From Planotetraspora mira (GTDB taxonomy: Bacteria; Actinomycetota; Actinomycetes; Streptosporangiales; Streptosporangiaceae): 64,000 nucleotides of DNA. Each line of letters opens with the position of its first letter. Within the stretch, counting starts at the first letter, position 1. The notes beneath the pieces were generated by a model. It saw only the letters and a program-made list of their open reading frames with translations, made no database searches and was not told the DNA's origin. Positions 27,197-35,373 of the stretch are shown piece by piece. Location of the stretch: the NCBI RefSeq assembly GCF_016863275.1, contig NZ_BOOO01000016.1:124001-188000 (forward strand), given 5' to 3'. The position numbers and the translations under genes are program-made.

Positions 27197-27453
27197 TGCC
27201 GCAGTTGGTGACCGTACGGGTCGAGCGCCCGGACGGCCGTCCCATCCGGATCTGGGTCCCGGTACTCCCCGTGGTGCTCGTGTTCTCACCGGTCGTGGTC
27301 CTGGCCGTACTGGCGGCGGCCGTGGCCTGCCTCGTGTTCGGCGTCAGTGTGGTGCGGGCACTCGGCACCAGTTGGCGCGTCATCTCCGCGTTGCCCGGCA
27401 CCCGGGTCGACATCGAGCAGAGCCGTACGGCTGTGCTCGTAACCATCAGATAG
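27193..27453 (+). CDS. Small membrane protein of the DUF2089 cassette
   Basis: 86 residues with one long or two short hydrophobic helices (VPVLPVVLVFSPVVVLAVLA, then AACLVFGVSVVRAL) between a basic N-terminus and a polar C-terminus. SD GGAGGG at 27181-27186; ATG overlaps the DUF2089 stop (ATGA). No recognised family. Its place between a DUF2089 regulator and a YvlB-like protein suggests a role in sensing the membrane state. Confidence 0.7.
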   Translation: MMPQLVTVRVERPDGRPIRIWVPVLPVVLVFSPVVVLAVLAAAVACLVFGVSVVRALGTSWRVISALPGTRVDIEQSRTAVLVTIR

Positions 27454-27464
27454 GAGAGGTTCCG

Positions 27465-27887
27465 ATGAACGAACAGCGCAAGGACATCCTCGACATGCTG
27501 GCCGAGGGAAAGATCACCGCAGAGGAGGCGGAGCAGCTCATCGCCGCGCTCGAGCGGGACCAGCCGCCGGCGGCGTCGAGTCTCGACGCCCGGCCGAAGG
27601 GCAAGGCGAAGTACCTGCGGGTGATGGTGGACGCCCTGGAGAACGACGAGCCGACGCGAGTCAACGTCCGGGTGCCGCTCCAGCTCCTGCGGGCCGGCGT
27701 ACGGCTGGCGGCTCTGATCCCGCCGCAGGCACTGGGCAAGGCCACCGCCGAGCTGAACAAGTCGGGAGTGCCGTTCGACCTGACGCAGCTCAAGCCCGAA
27801 CAGCTCGAGGCGCTCGTGGAGCACCTCGACGAGATGACGGTGGAGGTCGACCAGGCCGATGCCAGAGTTCGTGTCTTCTGCGAGTAG
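27465..27887 (+). CDS. SHOCT-like/YvlB-like protein of the DUF2089 cassette
   Basis: 140 residues. The N-terminus ILDMLAEGKITAEEAEQLIAAL is the SHOCT-like (DUF2089 C-terminal) helix pair; residues ~48-140 form the compact domain often following it in YvlB-type proteins (VNVRVPLQLLRAGVRLAALI, VDQADARVRVFCE). SD TAGGAGAGG, 11-bp gap after the membrane gene. No catalytic residues evident. Probably an accessory of envelope-stress signalling; inference from family context. Confidence 0.75.
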   Translation: MNEQRKDILDMLAEGKITAEEAEQLIAALERDQPPAASSLDARPKGKAKYLRVMVDALENDEPTRVNVRVPLQLLRAGVRLAALIPPQALGKATAELNKSGVPFDLTQLKPEQLEALVEHLDEMTVEVDQADARVRVFCE

Positions 27888-27914
27888 GCGCCGTCCAGTT
27901 GGACGGACCCCCGA

Positions 27915-27934
27915 GAGGGTGCTGGAACACCCTC
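27915..27934 (+). terminator. Hairpin downstream of the DUF2089 cassette
   Basis: GAGGGTG-CTGGAA-CACCCTC, 7-bp perfect stem, 27 bp after the stop at 27887. A stronger hairpin follows at 28008. Confidence 0.55.
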
Positions 27935-28007
27935 CCGAGGCCGCGCCCGTTACAGCAGAGCACGGTTGAACTGCCGCCTGGAGTCTAGCCGCGCATCGTC
28001 GCGTGGC

Positions 28008-28037
28008 GGAGGGGCCACTCGTCCGAGTGGCCCCTCC
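28008..28037 (+). terminator. Strong intrinsic terminator-like hairpin
   Basis: A perfect 14-bp stem (28008-28021 with 28024-28037) with a 2-nt turn, followed by TTCC. It separates the DUF2089 cassette from the promoter of the gene at 28071. Confidence 0.75.
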
Positions 28038-28070
28038 TTCCGTTCAAGCGTCCACCTAAGCTGCTGTGCC

Positions 28071-29069
28071 ATGCAGGAGACGCGCCTCGACACTGCTCGG
28101 ATCCGGGCGGGTCGCCGGGTGATCGACCCGATTTTTCTCGACACTCCGCTGTACCGCTGCGAGGCGATGGAGCCAGACCTCGGGTGCTCGGTGAGCATCA
28201 AGCTCGAGACGGCGAACCCGGTCCGCAGCTTCAAGGCCCGCGGCACCGAGGTGGTCGCGAGCCTGCTCGCTGACCATGGCCCTCGAGCCGTGGTGTGCGC
28301 CAGCGCGGGCAACCTCGGCCAAGCCCTCGCCTGGTCCGGTCGCGGCCGGGGGCTCGACGTCACCGTCGTGGCATCCCGCTTCGCGCCTGCGGCCAAGCTG
28401 GATCGCATCCGCGCACTGGACGCCCGGCTGGAGCTGGTGGACGGTGACTTCGACATGGCTCGCGAGCGGGCGGCGGCCATCGCGCGCCACGACGGGATCC
28501 GCCTGGTCGAAGACAGCCTGGACATCGAGACCTGCGAGGGTGCGGCGACCATCGGCCTGGAACTGGTGGACACCGTGCCGTCGTTCGACGCCGTCCTGAT
28601 CGCTCTCGGCGGCGGGGCGCTGGCCACCGGTGTGGGTCATGTGGTGAAGGCCTTGGCGCCCGAAGTCGAGGTGATCTGCATCCAGCCGCTCGGCGCACCG
28701 GCGATGACACACTCGTGGCGACAACGGCGCGTCGTCACCACCGACTCGACCGACACCATCGCCGACGGCGTCGCCGGCCGGCGTCCCATCCCGGCCGTCC
28801 TGGACGACCTCCTCCTGGTCGCCGACGACGCCGTCCTGGTCCAGGAGGCGTCGATCATCGCCGGTATGCGGATGCTCCTCGACCACGCCGGCCTCGTCGT
28901 CGAACCGTCGGCCGCGCTCGGCATCGCGGCGATCCTCGAAGACCGTGACCGCTTCGCCGGCCGACATGTGGTCACCATCGTGTGCGGCAGCAACGTCGAC
29001 ATGGACGCCTATAACCGCTGGGTCGGCGCGGCTCCCATCCGCAGGTCGCGGCCTTCTGGGCTCACGTGA
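28071..29069 (+). CDS. Threonine dehydratase-like PLP enzyme (fold type II)
   Basis: 332 residues. PLP-lysine motif NPVRSFKARG (~residue 53), Gly-rich phosphate loop region ALGGGALATG (~180), and CASAGNLGQALAW. These fit the serine/threonine dehydratase family, which deaminates Thr/Ser or related hydroxy-amino acids; the catabolic single-domain form lacks the ACT regulatory domain. Start at ATG 28071, 8 nt after TAAGCT (28057-28062), so probably leaderless; upstream frame to 27966 crosses the terminator hairpin. Single gene; the exact substrate is open. Confidence 0.85.
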   Translation: MQETRLDTARIRAGRRVIDPIFLDTPLYRCEAMEPDLGCSVSIKLETANPVRSFKARGTEVVASLLADHGPRAVVCASAGNLGQALAWSGRGRGLDVTVVASRFAPAAKLDRIRALDARLELVDGDFDMARERAAAIARHDGIRLVEDSLDIETCEGAATIGLELVDTVPSFDAVLIALGGGALATGVGHVVKALAPEVEVICIQPLGAPAMTHSWRQRRVVTTDSTDTIADGVAGRRPIPAVLDDLLLVADDAVLVQEASIIAGMRMLLDHAGLVVEPSAALGIAAILEDRDRFAGRHVVTIVCGSNVDMDAYNRWVGAAPIRRSRPSGLT

Positions 29070-29086
29070 GTAGTCAAGCGCTGCCG

Positions 29087-29119
29087 AAGGCAGAACCCGG
29101 CACAGCCGTGTTCTGCCTT
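29087..29119. terminator. Bidirectional terminator
   Basis: AAGGCAGAAC (29087-29096) pairs with GTTCTGCCTT (29110-29119) around a 13-nt loop. It lies between convergent genes ending at 29069 (plus) and 29149 (minus) and carries A- and T-tracts suited to both strands. Confidence 0.75.
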
Positions 29120-29148
29120 GGCGGAGAGCGTCGCGCCGAACCCTGGGG

Positions 29149-29709
29149 CTAGTGAACCGACCACACCAGGACGAATGAGAAATCCAGTTTCGTCCTGCGG
29201 TTCAGCGGGATATCGATCTTGACTCTGCGAGCGATCTCATTACGGCTGATGCCCAATCCATGAGCGATGAGCCGTTCGGGACGGACTGGCACGGGATCGT
29301 CGAAGGTGACCGTGATCTGAAGGGGCCACGGATCCTCGGGAACCGGAGATGCGTGGAGTTCCCAGCACCCGTCCCAATCGAGCGCGAACCGGTTGCGCCG
29401 GGCGATCAACGGGTCGAGAAGGGTATCCACGACGAGGGAAGGCGAGTTGGCCGAGTAAGCGGCCAGAAGGTCAGCGGGCAGTGAGCGGACCGGGACGCGA
29501 TCGTGGACGGTGAGCTTGCTGGTCCAGCCGCAGGAAACGCAGTTGACCAGGAGCCAGACGTCGAGAAGTTTGCCGTTGGCGTTGACGCGGAATCTGCCGT
29601 CGCCGACGGTGGCCCGGCCGGAAGGGCAGGCCACGCACCGGAGGGCGAGCAGAGGCAGGCGGGTGCGCCGCACCACCCAGGGCAGCACGATATGAGGATG
29701 TGAAGACAT
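29149..29709 (-). CDS. DUF1062 protein
   Basis: 186 residues. Matches the DUF1062 pattern: an early paired-Cys segment (LRCVACPSGRATVGDGRFRV) and a second one (LLVNCVSCGWTSKLTVHDRV), a possible zinc ribbon, then a domain including NRFALDWDGCWELH and an HTH-like end (HGLGISRNEIARRVKIDIPL). Function of the family is unknown. AGAGAG precedes the ATG. Sits alone between the convergent dehydratase gene and a rearranged intergenic zone. Confidence 0.78.
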   Translation of the reverse strand: MSSHPHIVLPWVVRRTRLPLLALRCVACPSGRATVGDGRFRVNANGKLLDVWLLVNCVSCGWTSKLTVHDRVPVRSLPADLLAAYSANSPSLVVDTLLDPLIARRNRFALDWDGCWELHASPVPEDPWPLQITVTFDDPVPVRPERLIAHGLGISRNEIARRVKIDIPLNRRTKLDFSFVLVWSVH

Positions 29710-29958
29710 GATCTCTCTGAAGACCTGACGAAGAGCATGGAAAACAGAGCCGACGGCGTCGTCGGCGACCGATGCGCAGGAAGTGTCAGGTCTAAAGAGC
29801 AGGCGGCGTCATGCGCGCGAAGTCCTCACGTTGGGGTGAGGACCCAAGCTAGGCGACCACCATCCGCGAGATCCACCCGTTTTCGCGCTCGCCGTTCTCG
29901 TCGAACTCGACCTCTGCCGACTGGTGGTGGCGACGCACCAACCCTTCTGCCGAGGACA

Positions 29959-29987
29959 GGGCCGTTTCAGACGTTGAAGCGGAACTC
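29959..29987. repeat. Duplicated 3' end of ychF
   Basis: 29-bp segment identical to 34155-34183 except one base, same orientation. At 34163 onward it is the last codons (EFRFNV) and stop of ychF. Here it is isolated from any ychF sequence. Confidence 0.75.
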
Positions 29988-30050
29988 TGATCGCCACTCA
30001 GCCGACCTGGGACATTGAACTCGCCGCGCTGGTCGGGCAGGCTTCTGGCT

Positions 30051-30098
30051 TCACGTCGGTGGTTGTTCGTTGCCGGAAGTTCACGGTGTCTTGTGCCC
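30051..30098. repeat. 48-bp dispersed repeat, copy 2
   Basis: 46/48 identity with 26076-26123. On the minus strand it carries the same lipoprotein C-terminal codons (HKTP-stop) and GTGA start overlap, but the lipoprotein gene itself is missing upstream. So this is a truncated relic. Confidence 0.8.
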
Positions 30099-30163
30099 CG
30101 TACGCGCCCCGAGGACGCGCTTTATCGGGTGGGCCGTGCTCAGTAGATGTCTATTCTGTGATC

Positions 30164-31267
30164 ATGCGTGCAGGTTCTGCAGTGGACGCGGCTATGGCGG
30201 TAATCTTCGCCACGTTCATGGCCCTGATGTCGCAAGTCGCTCGGGTGACCCAGCCAGAGGCACGTCCCGTAACCGCGCTCGGGCTGGCGCTGTTGGTGGT
30301 GTGCGGGTTGGCGTTGGCTCTGCGGCGGGTCAACCCGCTGCTCGCCTTCACGCTGACCGTGGGCACAGCAGTGGCCTACCTGGGGTTGCGGTTCGCTGGC
30401 TGGCCTATCTATCTGGGCGCGTTCGCGGGTCTGCTGGCGCTGGTCTTCGGGGTCACCGAAGCGCGCGTGTGGGTTCCGTTCGCCACGATCGGCGGGGTGG
30501 GAGTGGCGGTCGCCACCGGGCCGCCGGAAGGCTGGCAGCCTGCCCCGATGATCACAATCGCGCTGGTATGGACGGTGGTCACGGTCCTGGCCGCCCGGGC
30601 CGCGCAAGTTCGCCGGAAGCTTGCCGAGGAGGGAGCAGCCGGCAGGGTGGTCGAGGAGCGGCTCAGGATCGCCCGAGAGCTGCATGACGTGCTCTCCCAC
30701 AGCCTGGCCACGATCAGCCTGCAGGCCGGCGTCGGACTGCACCTGGTGGACGATCAGCCGGAACAGGCTCGGGAGGCGTTGCACGCGATCCGTCAGGTCA
30801 GCAACGACGCGCTGGCACAAGCGCGTGCCGCATTGGCGGTTGTGCGAGGGCCGGGTGGGGAGCCGCCGCAGGCCGCGCCCGGCCTGGCGGACCTGGATGC
30901 GCTGGTGACGTCGGTGCGCGCGACCGGCTTGGACGTGGATCTGGCCATCGACCTGGAGAGCCGCGCGATCCCGGATGTGATCTCTGCCGCTGCCTATCGA
31001 ATCGTTCAGGAGGCGTTGACCAACGTGATGCGCCACGCCGGACCCGGCGCCCGTGCTCGGACCCATGTCGGAACCGTTCACGGCTGGCTGGAGATCGAAG
31101 TCATAGACGACGGCGTCGGCCCTGCCGTACCGGTGCGCAGCCCTGGCCATGGATTGCGTGGGCTGGCTGAACGGGCCAGAGGGGTCGGTGGCGAGTTGCA
31201 GACCGGCCCGGCTTCCGGCGGCGGCTTCACCCTGCACGCCCGGCTGCCGCTGGGGGCGCAACAGTGA
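30164..31267 (+). CDS. NarL/DesK-type sensor histidine kinase
   Basis: 367 residues. N-terminal ~130 residues are membrane helices (about five, e.g. AMAVIFATFMALMSQV, ALGLALLVVCGLALAL, MITIALVWTVVTVLAAR) with no large sensor loop. HisKA_3 motif RLRIARELHDVLSHSLATI holds the phospho-His; HATPase motifs are QEALTNVMRHA, DDGVGP and GHGLRGLAERA. Start at ATG 30164; the frame is open to 30059 but this runs into the repeat relic. Overlaps the response regulator start by 4 bp. The signal may be membrane-derived. Confidence 0.9.
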   Translation: MRAGSAVDAAMAVIFATFMALMSQVARVTQPEARPVTALGLALLVVCGLALALRRVNPLLAFTLTVGTAVAYLGLRFAGWPIYLGAFAGLLALVFGVTEARVWVPFATIGGVGVAVATGPPEGWQPAPMITIALVWTVVTVLAARAAQVRRKLAEEGAAGRVVEERLRIARELHDVLSHSLATISLQAGVGLHLVDDQPEQAREALHAIRQVSNDALAQARAALAVVRGPGGEPPQAAPGLADLDALVTSVRATGLDVDLAIDLESRAIPDVISAAAYRIVQEALTNVMRHAGPGARARTHVGTVHGWLEIEVIDDGVGPAVPVRSPGHGLRGLAERARGVGGELQTGPASGGGFTLHARLPLGAQQ

Positions 31268-31938
31268 GCGTGCTGCGTGTTGTGCTCGCCGATGACCAGG
31301 TGATGATCCGTTCCGGGTTACGGGCGCTCCTGACGGCCGAACCCGGCCTGGAGGTCGTCGCCGAGGCCGACGACGGACAGCAGGCGCTCGACGCCGCTCG
31401 TGCCCATCGCCCGGATGTGATCGTGATGGATATCCGCATGCCGGTGTTGGACGGGCTGGCGGCAACGCGGGCGATCGCCGCCGACCCACAACTGTCCAAC
31501 GTGCGGGTGCTCATCTTGACGACATTCGATGAGGACGCGCTGGTCTTCGAGGCGATTCGTGCGGGCGCATCTGGGTTCCTACTCAAAGACGCCGAACCCG
31601 CTGAACTGCTGCGCGGCATCCGGGTGGCCGCCGCCGGCGACGCGTTGCTCTCCCCCCAGGCCGCACGCCGACTGGTCACAGCGTTCGCCGCTGCTCCCAC
31701 ACCGACCGGGCCCGCCGCGCAGGCGCTCGATTTCCTCACCGCGCGGGAACGGGAGGTCGTCGCCCTGGTGGCCCGGGGGTTGTCCAACGAGGAGATCGCC
31801 GATCGGCTGACCATCAGCCCTGCGACCTCCCGTACCCACGTCTCCCGGGCAATGGTCAAACTCGCCGCCCGCGATCGCGCGCAACTGGTCGTCTTCGCCT
31901 ACGAATCCGGCCTGGTCCACCCCGGCCGCACCAGTTGA
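31264..31938 (+). CDS. NarL/LuxR-family response regulator
   Basis: 224 residues. Receiver residues 1-120 (ADDQVMIRSGL, IVMDIRMP with phospho-Asp, LLKDAEP) and a C-terminal LuxR HTH (LTAREREVVALVARGLSNEE, IADRLTISPATSRTHVSRAM). GTG start overlapping the kinase stop (GTGA), so the cognate pair is translationally coupled. Targets are unknown; the downstream membrane protein gene at 32136 is a natural candidate since this pair type often controls adjacent transport or permease genes. Confidence 0.92.
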   Translation: MSVLRVVLADDQVMIRSGLRALLTAEPGLEVVAEADDGQQALDAARAHRPDVIVMDIRMPVLDGLAATRAIAADPQLSNVRVLILTTFDEDALVFEAIRAGASGFLLKDAEPAELLRGIRVAAAGDALLSPQAARRLVTAFAAAPTPTGPAAQALDFLTAREREVVALVARGLSNEEIADRLTISPATSRTHVSRAMVKLAARDRAQLVVFAYESGLVHPGRTS

Positions 31939-32135
31939 CCTGCGCGGTTTCCACCCGCCTACGTTCGGCAACGTACGCAGGGATCCCCGGATACCGGGGC
32001 TTGCGTAGATGAAGTGCCGCCGGGCACCTGACGACGTGGCCCATGGCCGAGCGGAAAGCTAAGGGGCAGCACCGCAACGGCGAGCCCTCCTCAACTCCTC
32101 GTTGCGACGTCGGCGGCTCCCAGGAGGTACCGGAA

Positions 32136-32888
32136 ATGATCCCCTCCGCGTTCGGGCGCTCATCCCGCCCGGTGACCCTGAATGAGCACACAGGAGATTC
32201 ACCCACTCCGGACGAGAATTCTCCCGAGAAAATGCCCGGATACGAGCGGCTATGGCGGCTTGTCCTAGCGGTGGCGATCGTCGGCGGACCGCTCGGTTAC
32301 GACGTCGGCAGCATCCTCATACCGGCCGTCCACGAGGACGGCTCGACGAGCATCGCGGCGAACGCCGCCGCGAATCCGATCACCAACACCATGCACCTGG
32401 TCGCGTACGTCCTCGCCTCTTTCCTGCTCCCTCTCGGAGCGGTCGGCCTCGCGTATCTCTCCTATGCCCGGGCGCCGTGGCCGGCCACGATCGGCGGGCT
32501 GCTCGCGGTGGTGGGCTGGCTGCCGTTCTCCGCTCTGACCGCCCTGGACGACCTCACCATGGCCATGGCCGCCCTACCCGACAACGGTTCGTACGCCACG
32601 CTGTCGGACCAGTTCGCGAACGACGCGGTGATGGGCGGCTACCTGCTCGTCTACATCGTCGGGCATCTGGTGGCCTACATGTTGCTCGCTATCGCGCTGC
32701 GCCGAGCCAGAGTCATCCCGAGATGGGCGGCCTGGTCCATGTTCGCCAGCAGCCCGCTGACAGTCGCAGTCTTCGTGTTGCCGGGTCGCCCCCTTGTCCT
32801 GGGTGATGTCGCACTGAGCCTGCTCGTGATCGGCAGCATCCCCGCAGCCCGAGCCGTGGCCACCCGCAACCGTCTCTCCAACGCGTAA
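32136..32888 (+). CDS. Six-TM integral membrane protein, unknown function
   Basis: 250 residues from ATG 32136, which has AGGAGG (32122-32127) 8 nt upstream; the frame is open to 32043 but without an RBS. About six TM helices (LVLAVAIVGGPLGYDVGSIL, LVAYVLASFLLPLGAVGLAY, ATIGGLLAVVGWLPFSAL, GGYLLVYIVGHLVAYMLL, MFASSPLTVAVFVL, LGDVALSLLVIGSI). Pattern resembles small DUF4386-like membrane proteins, but I cannot place it firmly. It lies 200 bp after the two-component system, past a hairpin (CCCCGG-ATA-CCGGGG, 31985-31999). Confidence 0.75.
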   Translation: MIPSAFGRSSRPVTLNEHTGDSPTPDENSPEKMPGYERLWRLVLAVAIVGGPLGYDVGSILIPAVHEDGSTSIAANAAANPITNTMHLVAYVLASFLLPLGAVGLAYLSYARAPWPATIGGLLAVVGWLPFSALTALDDLTMAMAALPDNGSYATLSDQFANDAVMGGYLLVYIVGHLVAYMLLAIALRRARVIPRWAAWSMFASSPLTVAVFVLPGRPLVLGDVALSLLVIGSIPAARAVATRNRLSNA

Positions 32889-32927
32889 CAAACAAGCGTA
32901 ACTTTGAAATGTTACGCTCGTTACATT
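32883..32927 (+). promoter_or_regulatory. Palindromic operator and promoter of the ChrB-N gene
   Basis: AGCGTAAC-N8-GTTACGCT (arms 32895-32902 and 32911-32918) is a perfect inverted repeat, flanked by further GCGTAAC (32883-32889) and CGTTAC (32919-32924) half-sites. TACATT at 32922-32927 lies 9 nt before the GTG at 32937, suggesting a leaderless transcript repressed from this site. Confidence 0.6.
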
Positions 32928-32936
32928 AGCGCTGGC

Positions 32937-33536
32937 GTGGATGTGGGGCCGAACTGGCTGCTGGTTACTGCCTCGACTGGCCAGGTGGCCTCGCTGCGCG
33001 TGTATGTATGGCGGCAGTTGCGCAAGCTCGGCGCCTTGTACCTTCAGCAGTCCGTTTGTCTGCTACCTGATCGGCCTGATGTGGTCAAGCCCGTCGTCAG
33101 GCTCGTTGCTCGGGTTCGGGACCAGGGCGGGCAGGCGCGCATGCTGCATGTCAGGGTGACCGACTCGCAAGAGCACGAGGCTCTTGTGGCCGAACAACGG
33201 GCGGAACGTGACGCGGAGTATGCCGAGGTAGTCGAACGCACCCCTGCGTTCCTCGCCGAGATCCAAACCGAAACCGCTCGCGGGCGTGCGACGTATGCCG
33301 AAGTCGAAGAATCCGAGGCCGACCTAGAGCGCTTCGAGAAGTGGCTGGCGGGGATCGCGGCCCGCGACTATTTCAACGCCCCAGGCGGAGCCGCGGCACG
33401 TGCGGCGGTCCAACAGTGCCGGCACGCGCTGGCCGACTTCGAGCGTGCGGCCCTACACGCTGACACCGCCGGATTCAATCGTCCCCACAGCGGCGGCAAA
33501 GCACCGCTCTCCGAAGACGACGCGGCCGAGGAGTAA
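32937..33536 (+). CDS. ChrB N-terminal domain protein (putative regulator)
   Basis: 199 residues. Residues ~5-75 (NWLLVTASTGQVASLRVYVW, QLRKLGALYLQQSVCLLPDR) match the ChrB N-terminal domain of chromate-resistance regulators; the C-terminal ChrB domain is missing and replaced by a charged, helical region (EHEALVAEQRAERDAEYAEV, SEADLERFEKWLAGIAARDYF). GTG 32937 is chosen because it follows TACATT by 9 nt; the longer frame from TTG 32904 starts inside the palindrome. No chrA transporter is nearby, so chromate involvement is doubtful. Followed after 3 bp by a DUF1232 gene, a known actinobacterial pairing. Confidence 0.75.
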   Translation: MDVGPNWLLVTASTGQVASLRVYVWRQLRKLGALYLQQSVCLLPDRPDVVKPVVRLVARVRDQGGQARMLHVRVTDSQEHEALVAEQRAERDAEYAEVVERTPAFLAEIQTETARGRATYAEVEESEADLERFEKWLAGIAARDYFNAPGGAAARAAVQQCRHALADFERAALHADTAGFNRPHSGGKAPLSEDDAAEE

Positions 33537-33539
33537 CGC

Positions 33540-33980
33540 ATGTGGTGGGACATCGCAGTGGGTATCGCTATCGCGGTGCTGGCGAGCTGGCTCCTACTGA
33601 TCGCAGCGCTCATCATCGTTCGGCCCAAGGCCGGTCTGTTGAAGGAAGCACTGCGCATCCTGCCGGACCTGTTACGGCTCTTACGTCGCCTGGCAGGCGA
33701 CACGACTCTTCCTCGCGGCGTCCGGGTTCGGCTCACCATGCTGATGGTCTACTTAGCGATCCCCTTCGACCTGGTCCCCGACTTCATCCCTCTTCTCGGC
33801 TACGCCGATGACGCGATCATTGTCACCGCCGTCCTTCGTAGTGTCGTTCGTCGCGCCGGCCTGAACGCATTGGAGCGACACTGGCCCGGCACGCCGAATG
33901 GATTCGCTGCTCTCTGCCGACTGACCGGCATCACCGCAGCAGACAGGCCACCACTAGCGGACGAAGCACCCCACGCCTAG
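33540..33980 (+). CDS. DUF1232 (YkvA-like) membrane protein
   Basis: 146 residues. N-terminal TM (DIAVGIAIAVLASWLLLIAA) and DUF1232 signature around residues 65-105 (MLMVYLAIPFDLVPDFIPLL, GYADDAIIVTAVLR). Members are small membrane proteins of unknown role. Start ATG 33540 with GAGGAG just upstream inside the ChrB-N stop; the two genes form an operon. Short C-terminal polar tail. Confidence 0.85.
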   Translation: MWWDIAVGIAIAVLASWLLLIAALIIVRPKAGLLKEALRILPDLLRLLRRLAGDTTLPRGVRVRLTMLMVYLAIPFDLVPDFIPLLGYADDAIIVTAVLRSVVRRAGLNALERHWPGTPNGFAALCRLTGITAADRPPLADEAPHA

Positions 33981-34162
33981 GACGCCCCGGCGCTCGTCTC
34001 ACAGACGGTCCCTCTACTCCATCCCGTTTGCCGTCGACCCAGCCGCGAAGCGGCAACGGGCCGGCGACGGAGGAGGTGGCCTGTCGGGCTTGCCCGGGTC
34101 GACGGCGGGGACGTGCCCCAAGTCGACAACCTGAACGCCTGACCTGGGGAAACGGGGCCGTC

Positions 34163-35251
<1,089 letters not shown>

Positions 35252-35373
35252 GTTGGCCGAGTTTACGGGCCTCCGCCGGTGAGCAGGACATCAGCGCTTC
35301 AGCGCGCCCTCAGGCGCGCCCGGGTGAGCGCGCCTCCACGTCATGGAAGGGACAACCTGGGATCATCCACACC

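Larger units (their letters stand above)
29710..30163. other. Rearranged intergenic zone with gene relics
   Basis: No intact gene. It contains a copy of the 3' end of ychF (29959-29987, 28/29 identical to 34155-34183) and copy 2 of a 48-bp repeat (30051-30098). A minus-strand frame from about 30095 to 29850 ends ...VEFDENGER-ENGWISRMVVA and has the feel of a decayed coding 3' end; no start or domain is recognisable. The last ~65 bp are the promoter region of the histidine kinase gene, with TATTCT at 30152-30157 just before its ATG. Confidence 0.6.

Noticed and set aside
32937-33536. Chromate resistance operon
   Set aside because: Only the ChrB N-terminal domain is present; no ChrA or ChrB C-terminal domain.
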